From assembly GCF_001642735.1 (NCBI RefSeq), contig NZ_LWHM01000025.1, positions 1 through 64,000 of the forward strand: a DNA stretch of 64,000 nucleotides. Direction: 5' to 3'. Below the pieces are notes generated by a model. It was given only the letters and a program-made list of their open reading frames with translations. It was not told the origin of the DNA and did no database searches. Within the stretch, counting starts at the first letter, position 1; every line of letters starts with the position of its first letter. This DNA comes from Pseudohongiella nitratireducens. GTDB lineage: Bacteria; Pseudomonadota; Gammaproteobacteria; Pseudomonadales; Pseudohongiellaceae. The position numbers and the translations under genes are program-made. Below are positions 10,522 through 21,097 of the stretch, one piece after another.

Positions 10522-11619
10522 TCAATCGATAATCTTAGACGCCTTGACTCTAATATCTAGGTTTTCAATTGCGAAATTTCTTATCTGTTCCGGTAAGACC
10601 TGCTTCGCAATCTCATAAGTGTACCAGTTAACAATAGACTCTACATCTATCGCACTGGTATTATTCTGGCACTTAAACGCAAATCTCGGCCAATCTCCAA
10701 AGTCGATATCGTCCACACAAACAATTGGCAATCCTCTTGCCAAATACTCTCTAGACTTTAGAGTGGAAGCTGATGCCAGACCGATTTTGTGGAGCCCTAG
10801 TGACGAAACAGCAATATGTGAATCTTCGAATATTTCATCCAACTCTGAGCCAAATTTTGATCCTACGAACAGGACTTGACTTTCTATATCCAAAGTCCTC
10901 GCTAAATTTTTCCATACACCCAGAACTTCCCCGTTTCCAACGATTGTAAATTTGACATCACAGCTCACTTCGTCTCTACCATAGTACCTTGCGAGACCAT
11001 AAATCATACGCTCGTACCCATGCCACGGAGCCAAGGCTCCAACGGCGACAATATTGAGACAATTGATCTCTGCGCTGAAGTACTCCCGCTTAATTCGTAA
11101 AATGTCAGCTGTAGAAACTCCATTGCCTATCAATTCGGTCTTACTTTTGACAAGGGTCATAAAATATTTCGACTCTTGCCCACATTGAATCACTCGATTT
11201 GCAGGTATCAAAACCCAAGGAAAAGAGCCATAAATGATGAATAGCTTAAGCACACACTCAAGAACTGATTTCCGATAAATAATTATCTCTCGTTGCGCGG
11301 CGACGAGCGGCGTGGGAATATCGATTATTATTCTTCGCCCCAAGGCTCTATGATATAAAAACAAAAAAAACATTGGCCACATTGAATACATCGTGTTTCT
11401 TATTATTAACACATCTGCTTTTGACCTCAATACATAACTGAGGAGTCGGACATGCCCCTTTAGCCCCCGAGCATTAACTGCGCACAAATTACTGTCGTGC
11501 CCCAAATCACAAAACGCATTAACCGTAGCGCTAATCTTCTTCCAGACGCCAGGGTTACTGACCTTATCACACAAAGAAAAATATTCTACTTTCAAATCAA
11601 CCCCCAACACCTGACCCAA
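10522..11619 (-). CDS. Glycosyltransferase, GT4-like
   Basis: 365-aa GT-B-type transferase. The N-terminal half is membrane-associated in character (MYSMWPMFFLFLYHRALGRRIIID), and the C-terminal half carries NIVAVGALAPWHGYERMIYGL and FTIVGNGEVLGVWKNL, the usual donor-domain beginnings of GT4 enzymes; ASTLKSREYLARGLPIVCVDD corresponds to the donor-site helix. The exact start is uncertain because the first residues (MGQVLGVDL) are not conserved in type. It lies 32 bases downstream of the wbpI-like gene and directly upstream of the IS debris. Its substrate is unknown; use of the ManNAc(3NAc)A donor is a guess from position. Confidence 0.75.
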   Translation of the reverse strand: MGQVLGVDLKVEYFSLCDKVSNPGVWKKISATVNAFCDLGHDSNLCAVNARGLKGHVRLLSYVLRSKADVLIIRNTMYSMWPMFFLFLYHRALGRRIIIDIPTPLVAAQREIIIYRKSVLECVLKLFIIYGSFPWVLIPANRVIQCGQESKYFMTLVKSKTELIGNGVSTADILRIKREYFSAEINCLNIVAVGALAPWHGYERMIYGLARYYGRDEVSCDVKFTIVGNGEVLGVWKNLARTLDIESQVLFVGSKFGSELDEIFEDSHIAVSSLGLHKIGLASASTLKSREYLARGLPIVCVDDIDFGDWPRFAFKCQNNTSAIDVESIVNWYTYEIAKQVLPEQIRNFAIENLDIRVKASKIID

Positions 11620-11651
11620 GATTGAGCTTTAGAATCCCTAAAAAAGCGTCA

Positions 11652-12713
11652 TTATTGATTCAACAAGTCAACAACCATATTAGCTGAGTTTCCTTGTCCA
11701 TAAATATTCGAATTCAAGAGTGAAAATTTGGCCTCACGTATGCTTTTAGCGATCAAATTAGTGTCGTCTCCCACTAATTGATTTATGCCTGCGTCTACAA
11801 GTTCAACCCACTCCGTCTCATCTCGAATAGTCACACAAGGTTTACCAAAGAAATATGCCTCCTTCTGCACCCCACCAGAGTCTGTGACAATCACCCTACT
11901 GTTTGCCTCTAACCAGACCATTTCAAGGTAACCTACAGGGTCTATCACACAAATGTTCTCGGGAATTCCAAGATCAAATTCAGCAATTTTAGATCTAGTT
12001 CGTGGATGCAAGGGAAGGATGATCTGCACGTTACTATCACTGAGGCCATGGAGGATATTTGTTAACCTCTGACGATTGTCGGTATTTTCCGCTCGGTGAA
12101 TAGTACAAAGCACATATTCAGACACCTTATCACTTAGACCAATAGGAAGCTGTGGCTTTCGAGCCTTAGATTTGTAATACAATGAGGCATCATACATCAC
12201 ATCACCCACTAGTTTGATTTTTTCATCCGCAATACCTTCATTTCGAAGATTCTGGCGTCCGATTTCTGTGGGTACTAAAAGGATTTGTGCGATGTGGTCT
12301 GTCAACACACGATTGATCTCCTCTGGCATTTTTCGATTGAAACTACGTAATCCAGCCTCGACATGTGCCACAGGAATATCCAACTTTGCTGCAGCCAAAG
12401 CACCGGCTAAAGTGCTGTCGGTATCGCCATATACCAGTACCCACTGAGGTTGAATTTTCTTCATTATGCCTTCTAGCTTTTCTATCATACGGCCCGTGTT
12501 CTGGCCGTGGGTTCCGCCACCAATACCCAAGTTGTAGTCTGGCCTTGAAATGCAGAGTTCATCAAAGAAAACGTCTGACATATTAGCATCGTAATGTTGG
12601 CCGGTGTGTACGATAACCTCCCTAACGTCGGGTCGGATGTCTTTGAAAGCTCGGGATACTACAGAAGCTTTTATAAATTGGGGGCGAGCCCCAATGACGG
12701 TTAATACTTTCAT
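11652..12713 (-). CDS. wbpI: UDP-N-acetylglucosamine 2-epimerase family, probably UDP-GlcNAc(3NAc)A 2-epimerase
   Basis: Non-hydrolysing UDP-sugar 2-epimerase of 353 aa. Seen: VIGARPQFIKASVVSRAF, VHTGQHYDANMSDVFF, VYGDTDSTLAGALAAAKL, VAHVEAGLRSFNRKMPEEIN and LCTIHRAENTDN, all active-site segments of the WecB/WbpI family. IGARPQFIKAS and the DANMSDVFFDEL variant resemble WbpI more than WecB. WbpI converts UDP-2,3-diacetamido-2,3-dideoxyglucuronate to the manno epimer. With wbpA, wbpB, wbpD and wbpE at the other end of the same cluster this completes the pathway. Plain WecB activity (UDP-ManNAc) is the main alternative. Confidence 0.85.
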   Translation of the reverse strand: MKVLTVIGARPQFIKASVVSRAFKDIRPDVREVIVHTGQHYDANMSDVFFDELCISRPDYNLGIGGGTHGQNTGRMIEKLEGIMKKIQPQWVLVYGDTDSTLAGALAAAKLDIPVAHVEAGLRSFNRKMPEEINRVLTDHIAQILLVPTEIGRQNLRNEGIADEKIKLVGDVMYDASLYYKSKARKPQLPIGLSDKVSEYVLCTIHRAENTDNRQRLTNILHGLSDSNVQIILPLHPRTRSKIAEFDLGIPENICVIDPVGYLEMVWLEANSRVIVTDSGGVQKEAYFFGKPCVTIRDETEWVELVDAGINQLVGDDTNLIAKSIREAKFSLLNSNIYGQGNSANMVVDLLNQ

Positions 12714-12731
12714 TTAGGAATCATTCCTTTA

Positions 12732-13010
12732 CTACAAACTTACGAGCCGAAAGTTCATATCAATATCTTCGGATGAATTAAAGAACGAGTTGTGCCAAAG
12801 CAGGATGAATACGCCATAAATTATTTTGCATTTATCCCTGAGCTTGTTAAATTTATCATAGACCGCCTCAGTCGAGCCAGGCCCAAGATACGGATTGGCT
12901 ATCACTGTGCAGTCCATCACCACCATGCAGTGGCAAACCAAATCCGGAAAAAAGTTGAAGTTCAGTTTTTTACGGTGGCACACCTCATTGAATTGATGTG
13001 GTCTTCGCTA
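12732..13010 (-). pseudogene. Decayed C-terminal fragment of a second polysaccharide deacetylase-like gene
   Basis: The last about 75 codons match the C-terminus of the intact gene immediately upstream at 13041-14393: VVMDCTVIANPYLGPGSTEA against VAMDCTVIAKHYLGLGATET, and LLWHNSFFNSSEDIDMNFR against LLWHNSFFSSPNDFSIYRR. Upstream of this the frame continues only as a short degraded stretch with an in-frame stop (GYP-stop-RRPHQFNEVCHRKKL). It is a remnant of a tandem paralogue or of an acquired second copy. Divergence is large, so the duplication or acquisition is not recent. Confidence 0.8.
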
Positions 13011-13040
13011 GGGGTAGCCATCAAGTTATAACTGGCATAT

Positions 13041-14393
13041 TTACTTAGAAATCAAGCGACGATAAATGCTAAAGTCATTTGGCGAACTAAAAAACGAGTT
13101 ATGCCAAAGCAGTGTGAACACCCCATCCACCTTTCGGCAATTATTCTTCAGTTCATTGAACTTTTCATAGGCGGTTTCGGTAGCCCCCAACCCAAGGTAG
13201 TGTTTCGCGATCACCGTGCAATCCATAGCGACCAAAGGCCTGATTCGCAGTGCCAAAGGCTTATCAGTTGCTACATCAAAGGCCGTGTACTCGAAGCAAG
13301 TGCCGCAGCGGAAGCCGGGCCTGTCGGCATAACTCAAGGTGCTGTCATAACTCATGCTCGCATCCGCCCAGGCTTTCTGAGTAATGGCCTGGTCCCAGCG
13401 AAGGAAGTGCATTCGGCCGCCCCATTCGTTCTGCTGTATGCCCTCTTCCTCACACACCTTCCTCAACCTATCCGCTTCTTTTATGATTTCTTCCGGACGG
13501 TTGTAGGTGTTGTAGCTGGGGTGCAGTCCTATTTCATGGCCTCGCTGGTGAATCTCTCGCATGAGCCTGCGTATTTGTGGCATTTCGGGATCGTACTTGG
13601 CATCTTTACTAATGTCTGTGCGGCCACAGATGAAGTAAAAGGCGCTGACCAAGCCATTATCCTCAGACTGCGACATAAGCCAGTCAAAGGTATTGGCAGG
13701 GTCTCTCGGGTGGATTGCCTGCTTGCTGTTTAGCCATATCCAAAGGGATCTTAGTGAAGCGGGAATGTCCTTTCGAACCAGAACATTACCACCCATAGTT
13801 CTGATAAGACCTTTCACACTCTGAAAAGCGTAGCTGGCTGGGCAGTCCACATCGTGGGAAACTTTCATGTTGAACTTATGTTGCTTAAGCTCAATCCCAG
13901 GCCAGACTCTTAGCATCACTTGGCCCAAAATGTTCAGCCATTCATCAATAATGGGTCTCTCCAGGTAGCCATGCCTGAAAGCGTGGGATGATATCGCCGG
14001 GAAGCGTTGATGATTGTCCAGGTCTGTACGCCCAATTTCCTCCAGGCGGGTCAGCATCCAGTAAGTTAACCCAAGAATGTCGTAGTGAATTGTGCCACCT
14101 TGTTCATGGAGCTCTATCAATCGAGTTGGCAATGAATCCATAGCAGGTGCCGGTATCAAGTCCTCTATGGGTGCCTGAAAGCCTTCACCGGATGCACACC
14201 ATAATTTACAAGAAAAGTCTGATCGGGATTGATGAAAAATCGGCTGTAAGGAGTCGAAAACAATGTAATCCTCCGTGCCGGGTAGCGAAAGCGTTAGCAT
14301 ATGCTTTTGCTCTTTCAGCTCAAACGAATGGCCAAAGCGCTCCTGTAGGATGGACTCAAGCCAAAGCAGGGCGGCGGAAGTAAAGTAGTTCAT
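13041..14393 (-). CDS. Polysaccharide deacetylase-like (NodB-type) protein
   Basis: 450-aa protein without signal peptide, of the type found in bacterial glycan clusters. It has an N-terminal domain of about 170 aa and a NodB-like barrel. Seen: KVSHDVDCPASYAF (the Asp-x-Asp of the metal site), HEIGLHPSYNTYN (the two His), and the downstream GFRCGTCFEYTAFDV and MDCTVIA segments. This class is thought to de-N- or de-O-acetylate a sugar, or to act on a carrier-bound intermediate; the actual substrate is unknown. It lies between the FemAB-like acyltransferase and a broken copy of its own 3' end. Confidence 0.8.
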   Translation of the reverse strand: MNYFTSAALLWLESILQERFGHSFELKEQKHMLTLSLPGTEDYIVFDSLQPIFHQSRSDFSCKLWCASGEGFQAPIEDLIPAPAMDSLPTRLIELHEQGGTIHYDILGLTYWMLTRLEEIGRTDLDNHQRFPAISSHAFRHGYLERPIIDEWLNILGQVMLRVWPGIELKQHKFNMKVSHDVDCPASYAFQSVKGLIRTMGGNVLVRKDIPASLRSLWIWLNSKQAIHPRDPANTFDWLMSQSEDNGLVSAFYFICGRTDISKDAKYDPEMPQIRRLMREIHQRGHEIGLHPSYNTYNRPEEIIKEADRLRKVCEEEGIQQNEWGGRMHFLRWDQAITQKAWADASMSYDSTLSYADRPGFRCGTCFEYTAFDVATDKPLALRIRPLVAMDCTVIAKHYLGLGATETAYEKFNELKNNCRKVDGVFTLLWHNSFFSSPNDFSIYRRLISK

Positions 14394-14470
14394 GAATACC
14401 TTGAAAATTGAGCTGCAAAATCTCTAGGCGCTTGACCAAACGCCTTATTTGTTGCGCTATAAGATAGGAG

Positions 14471-15430
14471 TTAGTTTTTAAGATCACGCAACATTTTTAA
14501 TCCTTTAAATAACTTTGAGGGGCTGCGAGATACGTTGAAGTAGGGAGTCTGAACTGCACCAAAGCCGCGAAAAAAACGTTCGATTGGTTCAATCATGGAG
14601 CCCTCAAAGTCAAAAATCTCAACCGTCTCCGGTTGCCGAATGATGGCTTCCCAGAGCACTAGACTTGTCGCTCCGCTGCCACGCAGCACGGGGTCGCCGC
14701 CCCCTATGAGGTAATACGCGGTATCGCCACTGCGAACGATATAAGCACCTGCATGCAACTTGCCGTCCGGCCCTTCGGCTACCAGGCAGTCCCGGCTATT
14801 GTGCGCAGAAGCGGCGGCATCTATACGGGCGACGAACTCATTGGTGTAAGGCACAGAAATATTCTGGCGCTGAAACACCATCTTATTGAGCGCCAAAAAC
14901 TCCTCTAACGAGCCATCCCTAACCGTAACGCCTTCTCGCTCTCTGGCTTTGCGAATATCCCCACGAATGTTCTGTTGCAGGTCTTTCCATAACTGCTCCT
15001 GACTAGGCGCAAGCGGTAACCGATAGGTATATCTTGTGGTTTGCTTAAATCCACGCCAATAGAACGGCAACCAATTTTGCTGATCACAATGCCAACTCTG
15101 AGCGTAGTGATCACACTTTGGCAGTTGATCCGCCAGCTCGCCAAGTACATCCTTTTCGTAGGCGAGCTTTTTGGGGTAGGACTTATGTGTGGGTTTCACC
15201 CAAGGACCTAGAGTTTGAGTTAAGACTGGCTGGGTGAGCAGAGTGAATCCGTATTTTTTCTGGATTACGTATGGCAACGCGCCGATCACCTGATCGCCTT
15301 TTTTTGCCAATACTACATCCCAGTTATCTCCAGCTACAGCATCCAGCCACCAGTGTTGGGAGAAGATAGGGATGGTGGGTTCCCGTGCACATATTGCTCT
15401 ATACTCTTCCTTACTATGCATGCTTAACAA
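14471..15430 (-). CDS. FemAB/BioF2-like GNAT-fold acyltransferase
   Basis: 319-aa protein with a duplicated GNAT architecture as in FemAB-related proteins of polysaccharide loci. Seen: IFSQHWWLDAVAGDNWDVVL at the N-terminus, LPYVIQKKYGFTLLTQP, YTYRLPL...IRGDIRKARE, and in the second half GAYIVRSGDTAYYLIGG and the GATSLVLWEAI helix, followed by FDFEGSMIEPIERFFRGFGA, a segment typical of this family. Such proteins may attach an aminoacyl or acyl group to a sugar; the reaction here is unknown. The start overlaps the formyltransferase stop region by 17 bases, indicating an operon. Confidence 0.78.
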   Translation of the reverse strand: MLSMHSKEEYRAICAREPTIPIFSQHWWLDAVAGDNWDVVLAKKGDQVIGALPYVIQKKYGFTLLTQPVLTQTLGPWVKPTHKSYPKKLAYEKDVLGELADQLPKCDHYAQSWHCDQQNWLPFYWRGFKQTTRYTYRLPLAPSQEQLWKDLQQNIRGDIRKAREREGVTVRDGSLEEFLALNKMVFQRQNISVPYTNEFVARIDAAASAHNSRDCLVAEGPDGKLHAGAYIVRSGDTAYYLIGGGDPVLRGSGATSLVLWEAIIRQPETVEIFDFEGSMIEPIERFFRGFGAVQTPYFNVSRSPSKLFKGLKMLRDLKN

Positions 15431-16370
15431 ACCCTAGAATCATCCGCTTGATGCGAAAGTCAATCGATAAGAAAATACGGCCACCTGCGGCCGCAACATA
15501 TTTTCGACGATGTATCCGATAAATCTTTCCCGGAATGTCGGTATCGCGCGAACAGGCATCATAGTTGTCAATTGTCCATCTCTGCCCCCGGAAAACTCCT
15601 GAAGGCTGGGGAATCGCATTCAGCCATAGCTCGGTCCCTCTCAGCACATGCCAGACTCTTTCTACTGGCCAATTCTCCCAGTCTATAACGGTTTTGTGCT
15701 CATCAAGATGAAGGTTTCGGGCACGACTAGTAGGGCTTTCCATGGGCTGCTTAACTCTTGGCGCATGTCCCAACTCAATTGCATTCAATGCTTTGAGAAT
15801 AAGAGAAACACCTAGCTTTCCCACTAACTGGTCAAGTCTTTCTGGCGACTTTGTACCAATCGGTATATTTACTCTATCCTGAAAAATAATATCGCCGGTA
15901 TCTTCGCCTTCATCAACATAGTGAACGGTGGCACCAGGATACTCCTCCATATTAATATATTGCCAAAGGTCAGGATTAGGCCCACGGTATTCGGGAAGAA
16001 ACGAAGGGTGAAGATTAATTGTTCCTAACTTTGGAATATTGAATATACTCTTTTTCAAAAGCTGAGACATACTGAAGACCACTATGACATCTGGATGTTT
16101 TTCACGCAGCCAAGCCTCCAACCCCTCATCATCGCAAGATTTCATAAACCTATATGGAATACTTGAATACTTGCAAACCATCTTTAGAGTACAACCACCG
16201 CTAAAAAATATTGAAAATAACCACCTAAATACTCTCTTTATTCTAAAAATCTTTATTTTCTTATTATAATTCCGTGGAGCTGACTCAATAATGCCAACAA
16301 TTTCATGCTTTGAATTTAGAAGTGGGGGGACTATTCGAGACACACCCTGAGTAATCACAATAATTCTCAA
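15414..16370 (-). CDS. Formyltransferase family protein, probable sugar N-formyltransferase
   Basis: 318-aa member of the methionyl-tRNA formyltransferase fold. The catalytic Asn-His-Asp triad is visible as INLHPSFLPEYRGP (Asn and His) and DEGEDTGDI (Asp). True methionyl-tRNA formyltransferase genes lie beside def, whereas this one lies within a glycan cluster and has a divergent C-terminal half, so an N10-formyl-tetrahydrofolate-dependent N-formylation of an amino sugar nucleotide is more likely. A candidate acceptor is the 3-amino-glucuronate made by the WbpB/WbpE pair, which would then carry formyl in place of acetyl; this is inference. Confidence 0.83.
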   Translation of the reverse strand: MRIIVITQGVSRIVPPLLNSKHEIVGIIESAPRNYNKKIKIFRIKRVFRWLFSIFFSGGCTLKMVCKYSSIPYRFMKSCDDEGLEAWLREKHPDVIVVFSMSQLLKKSIFNIPKLGTINLHPSFLPEYRGPNPDLWQYINMEEYPGATVHYVDEGEDTGDIIFQDRVNIPIGTKSPERLDQLVGKLGVSLILKALNAIELGHAPRVKQPMESPTSRARNLHLDEHKTVIDWENWPVERVWHVLRGTELWLNAIPQPSGVFRGQRWTIDNYDACSRDTDIPGKIYRIHRRKYVAAAGGRIFLSIDFRIKRMILGFVKHA

Positions 16371-16382
16371 AACGGAGGCACC

Positions 16383-16997
16383 TTAAATATCCAAACGTTT
16401 TTTTTCATAGGATGGAAATTTTTTCGCTTTGATGAACCCATAATATTTCCACTTATTTTCTCGCCTACTCACTTTATGTTCTGGAATAGATTTAATAATC
16501 TTTGCAGGATTCCCGCCGATTACTACAAAACCATCAGAAAAAGACTTAGTAACAACAGAACCCGCCGCAACGATTGTGTAATCCCCTAACTCAACACCAG
16601 GTAGAATGATCGATCCCATCCCTAGCCAACAATGGCTGCCAATTTTTACTTTAGACCGAACATGCTTGCTCGGATCCAACGGATCATGATTAGCACTAAT
16701 TATTCCGACATTTGGACCAACCAATGTATAATCACCTATGTAAATGCGACCGATTCCTTGAATATAGCATCCAGGAGATAAGCCTGGGGCAGTTCCTACT
16801 CCAATCTTCACCCTACTAGCTCCATTAATTTTACTGGTATAGTGCACAGGCCAGTAAGCAGATCCGTTAATTCTTAGAATTTTTTGGATAAACAACCCGC
16901 GATACGTAACCGGAGCTGCAGTTCCGGCAGTCTCAACAACCATCGGAACAATTAATCTTGATAAAATAAAGTAAAGCTTTTTCAATAAAAATTTCAC
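16383..16997 (-). CDS. Left-handed beta-helix (hexapeptide) acetyltransferase
   Basis: 204-aa protein with hexapeptide repeats characteristic of LbH acyltransferases: VKIGVGTAPGLSPGCYIQG, IYIGDYTLVGPNVGII, VKIGSHCWLGMGSIILPG, VELGDYTIVAAGSVVTKS. The His in SANHDPLD is in the position of the catalytic His of WbbJ/maltose-acetyltransferase-like enzymes. It probably O-acetylates a sugar of the repeat unit with acetyl-CoA. It starts one base beyond the end of the flippase gene, so it is translationally linked to it. Confidence 0.85.
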   Translation of the reverse strand: MKFLLKKLYFILSRLIVPMVVETAGTAAPVTYRGLFIQKILRINGSAYWPVHYTSKINGASRVKIGVGTAPGLSPGCYIQGIGRIYIGDYTLVGPNVGIISANHDPLDPSKHVRSKVKIGSHCWLGMGSIILPGVELGDYTIVAAGSVVTKSFSDGFVVIGGNPAKIIKSIPEHKVSRRENKWKYYGFIKAKKFPSYEKKRLDI

Positions 16998-16998
16998 A

Positions 16999-18303
16999 TT
17001 AAACCACTAAGAAGATAGTTATTATTACCAAAAAAGGGATTATATAATTTAACAAAATTTCTAAAGGGTCACCACCAACGACCTTAAATAGATAACATAG
17101 ATAGATAGCATACGAGATGACATTGCTAACTGAAAAACAAGCAACGGCAAAAATGAAATCACCATAGAGAGCACCAAACACTACACCTATACATCTTGAG
17201 ATCAAAAGTTGAAACTGCATTGCCATACCAAGACGTTGACGCTCAGCAACCTCATACATTGAACTTAAAGGGGAAGTAGTAAATGCCATCATCATCCATA
17301 GCGAAAGCCATCGCGACGCTTCCCCTGCACCCCTCCAATTTTCACCAAATATCACTGAAAATATTTCTGGCCCAAGACCCACTAAAACTAAAACAGGTAA
17401 AAGTATTAAATACACAAGCTTCTTGTGAACAGATAATAATAAAGGAGCCAATGTATTGTTTCGGTATCGTTTTGGTGCCTCAGACAGAAATACGTTTCCC
17501 ACGGCTTGCCCAATAAATGTCATTGGCGCCGCCATTACCCGGTGAGCCAATGCATACAAACCTACAACTCCGGGTGTATAGAAAACGGCAAACAGCAATG
17601 GCGGCAACTGAGACCCAGCGACGTTTGCCAACCCAGCCCATGTAGAATAGAGCGGAAAGTCTTGATATCGGGCTGCACAAACCCTAACACCTTTGCTCGT
17701 TGCTTTAAGATATAGCTTACTTTTTATGAAGTCTTTTGAAAGACCCCAAACACCAACAGACTGTCCTCCCGTCTGACCTAGCACCAGCCCCAAACCTAAC
17801 AACTTAAATGCTGAAAATTGGACTATTAACGTAGCGACTGATTGCATTATCTTAGTTTTTGATATTTCTTTGAAAGACTTACGCCTTATCGCCCAGTAAC
17901 TAAAGACTTGATAAGTGCCAATAAGGAGAACACCCGAGGGAATCATCCAAAGATAACCTTGGATCTCTGGAATCATTAAAATCCCAACAATATTATCACC
18001 CCAAATAGTCAACAATATCGCAGCAACGATAGATACAACTACAACCAAACACTCAGCCAAAACTACTAGATTTATCGCTTGCTCTTCGTCTTCAGGTAAA
18101 GGTATTGCTAATTCGTACCGCAGGCCAGCAAGAACAACAAATAAGGACACAATAGCCATATACACAGCCAAGATGCCGAAATATTCAGGTGCGTACAGCC
18201 TTGTAAGTATCGGAGTTGCCAATATCAAAAGCAACTGGGAAAAGAAAGTCCCGCCTACCAATACTCCAACATTTTTGGCGAACCTATTACCTAAAGCTTT
18301 CAA
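16999..18303 (-). CDS. wzx: Polysaccharide/O-antigen flippase (Wzx-type)
   Basis: 434-aa membrane protein of the MOP exporter superfamily with about twelve transmembrane segments. Seen: the start FAKNVGVLVGGTFFSQLLLILATPILTRL split over the first two helices, LYAPEYFGILAVYMAIVSLF, GVVGLYALAHRVMAAPMTFI and SEAPKRYRNN, all characteristic of Wzx. It flips undecaprenyl-diphosphate-linked repeat units to the periplasm for the Wzy-type polymerase at 7356-8633. Its AT content is high compared with ligA or smc, as is usual for transferred glycan genes. Confidence 0.9.
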   Translation of the reverse strand: MKALGNRFAKNVGVLVGGTFFSQLLLILATPILTRLYAPEYFGILAVYMAIVSLFVVLAGLRYELAIPLPEDEEQAINLVVLAECLVVVVSIVAAILLTIWGDNIVGILMIPEIQGYLWMIPSGVLLIGTYQVFSYWAIRRKSFKEISKTKIMQSVATLIVQFSAFKLLGLGLVLGQTGGQSVGVWGLSKDFIKSKLYLKATSKGVRVCAARYQDFPLYSTWAGLANVAGSQLPPLLFAVFYTPGVVGLYALAHRVMAAPMTFIGQAVGNVFLSEAPKRYRNNTLAPLLLSVHKKLVYLILLPVLVLVGLGPEIFSVIFGENWRGAGEASRWLSLWMMMAFTTSPLSSMYEVAERQRLGMAMQFQLLISRCIGVVFGALYGDFIFAVACFSVSNVISYAIYLCYLFKVVGGDPLEILLNYIIPFLVIITIFLVV

Positions 18304-18370
18304 TTTATTTAAACTCGCACCGAAAAACTTTAAACATTAACTTAATGATCAACCCTTATCTTCAAGCGTT

Positions 18371-19477
18371 TTACACACTACTCTTAGGTAGTGCTGAACA
18401 TGATCGAAGTTCGTCTATTACCAGTTGCTGATCTTCAATTCTTAGATATGGATGCATTGGTAGGCTAATCACTTTCTCTGCAGCATTATCGCCTATCTGC
18501 AGACTCACTTTTTGCTCAGACACGGCGGGCTGTCTGTTCAAAGGTAACGGGTAATGTACGGCTGTTGGTACACCCGCATCCTTCAACCTGGCCTGCACCG
18601 TTTCACGGTCATCTACACGGATTGTGTATTGCGCCCATGCTGAAACATTGTGTTCACTAACAAAGGGCGCTGTGTTAATGCAGGCTTCATGCAATAACTT
18701 CGTATACTGCTCAGCAACCTGGTTTCTGAGCTCAATCTCCTCACATAGAATCTCGAGCTTTGGAAGTATAATTGCAGCTTGCAGGGTATCAAGCCGGCTG
18801 TTCATTCCCACACGTATATGATGATAACGCCTATCCTGTCCGTGGCTGGCAATCTGGCGTATTACTGTTGCCAGTTCGGCATCGTTGGTGAAAATCGCTC
18901 CTCCGTCTCCGTAGCAGCCTAAAGGTTTGCTTGGGAAAAAGCTTGTGCAGCCTATGGTACTCAAATTACAGGATTTCTGTCCCTTGTAGCTGGCACCGAA
19001 ACTTTGGGCGCCATCTTCAATCACCGGAATGCCGTGCTTTTGGGCAATGGCATTGATTTTATCGAAGTCCGCACACTGGCCGTACAGGGATACGGGGATA
19101 ATTGCCTTGGTACGCGTGGTAATCGCAGCTTCCAGCTTAGCCGGGTCCATATTGTAGGTTTTCGGGTCGATGTCTACATATACAGGCTTAGCACCCAATA
19201 TCGCAGGAGTCTCAGCGGTAGCTATGTAGCTGAAGCCAGGAACTATTACTTCGTCGCCAAGCCCTACTCCTAGTGCCATTTGGGAAATTTGCAGCGCGTC
19301 GGTTCCGTTGGCTACAGTAATGCAGTGTTTCGCTCCGCAAAATTCAGCCAGCTTCTGCTCCAGCTCGACTACTTCAGGGCCGAGGATGTAGTTACCGTGT
19401 GCTAAGACTGTCTGGATATTTGCATCGATTTTATTTTTAATTCTTGCCTGTTGGGCGGCTAGATCTACGAATTTCAT
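18371..19477 (-). CDS. wbpE: PLP-dependent UDP-3-keto sugar aminotransferase (DegT/DnrJ/EryC1)
   Basis: About 368 residues from the ATG at 19477, which matches family N-termini (MKFVDLAAQQARIKNKID); a longer frame to 19525 adds 16 unlikely residues. Seen: NGTDALQISQMALGVGLGDE, VIEDGAQSFGASYKG, the PLP-lysine region CTSFFPSKPLGCYGDGGA and GMNSRLDTLQAAIL. WbpE transfers an amino group from glutamate to C3 of UDP-3-keto-GlcNAcA, coupled with WbpB, which uses the resulting 2-oxoglutarate as oxidant. The four genes wbpA-wbpB-wbpD-wbpE are contiguous with short gaps, matching the Pseudomonas aeruginosa B-band gene set. Confidence 0.92.
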   Translation of the reverse strand: MKFVDLAAQQARIKNKIDANIQTVLAHGNYILGPEVVELEQKLAEFCGAKHCITVANGTDALQISQMALGVGLGDEVIVPGFSYIATAETPAILGAKPVYVDIDPKTYNMDPAKLEAAITTRTKAIIPVSLYGQCADFDKINAIAQKHGIPVIEDGAQSFGASYKGQKSCNLSTIGCTSFFPSKPLGCYGDGGAIFTNDAELATVIRQIASHGQDRRYHHIRVGMNSRLDTLQAAIILPKLEILCEEIELRNQVAEQYTKLLHEACINTAPFVSEHNVSAWAQYTIRVDDRETVQARLKDAGVPTAVHYPLPLNRQPAVSEQKVSLQIGDNAAEKVISLPMHPYLRIEDQQLVIDELRSCSALPKSSV

Positions 19478-19540
19478 GTTTGAAAACCTATTACTAACAC
19501 GGACGGTTCGAACTAACAGAGACAAAAGACAGCACCAAGA

Positions 19541-20116
19541 TTAGTGTTTGGTTACTTCGTTGCCTTTAAGTTTGTAGATGGCACCTGTGTGCTGACAAGT
19601 GGCTTCTGCTTCACCTGTTACGGGTAGGTCCAGTTGTTCACCAAATTCGCTCATCCAACCGATTTGTTTGGCTGGCACGCCAACCATCAGGGCGAAGGCA
19701 GGCACATCCTTGTTTATCACGGCACCAGCACCCACAAACGCATACACCCCAATAGTTACACCGCAAACTATGGTGCAGTTGGCACCCAGAGTAGCACCTT
19801 TTTTTACCAGAGTGTCACGGTATTCGTCTTTTCGCTCGATGAGTGAGCGGGGGTTGTAGACGTTGGTGAACACCATGCTGGGTCCGCAGAATACGCCTTC
19901 TTCCAGGTGCACGTTGTCGTATACAGAAACGTTGTTCTGGATCTTGCAGTTGTCGCCAATGGTTACTTTGTTGCCGATGAACACGTTCTGGCCCATGGAG
20001 ACATTTTTGCCGATTCTGGCACCGCCGCATACGTGTACGAAGTGCCAAACCCGGGAGCCTTCGTCGATTTGGGCACCGTCATCGACAATCGCGCTGGGGT
20101 GAATGCTGACAGACAT
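19541..20116 (-). CDS. wbpD: UDP-2-acetamido-3-amino-2,3-dideoxyglucuronate N-acetyltransferase
   Basis: 191-aa LbH-fold acetyltransferase of the WbpD/WlbB family, which adds acetyl to the 3-amino group. Seen: [91 protein letters not shown] and the end [18 protein letters not shown]. These are the family hallmarks. It lies 8 bases downstream of the wbpB stop. The presence of both this enzyme and a formyltransferase in the cluster leaves open which acyl group ends up on N3. Confidence 0.93.
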   Translation of the reverse strand: MSVSIHPSAIVDDGAQIDEGSRVWHFVHVCGGARIGKNVSMGQNVFIGNKVTIGDNCKIQNNVSVYDNVHLEEGVFCGPSMVFTNVYNPRSLIERKDEYRDTLVKKGATLGANCTIVCGVTIGVYAFVGAGAVINKDVPAFALMVGVPAKQIGWMSEFGEQLDLPVTGEAEATCQHTGAIYKLKGNEVTKH

Positions 20117-20124
20117 AATGCCCC

Positions 20125-21078
<954 letters not shown>

Positions 21079-21097
21079 TCAGTCTCTGGTTTTATTT

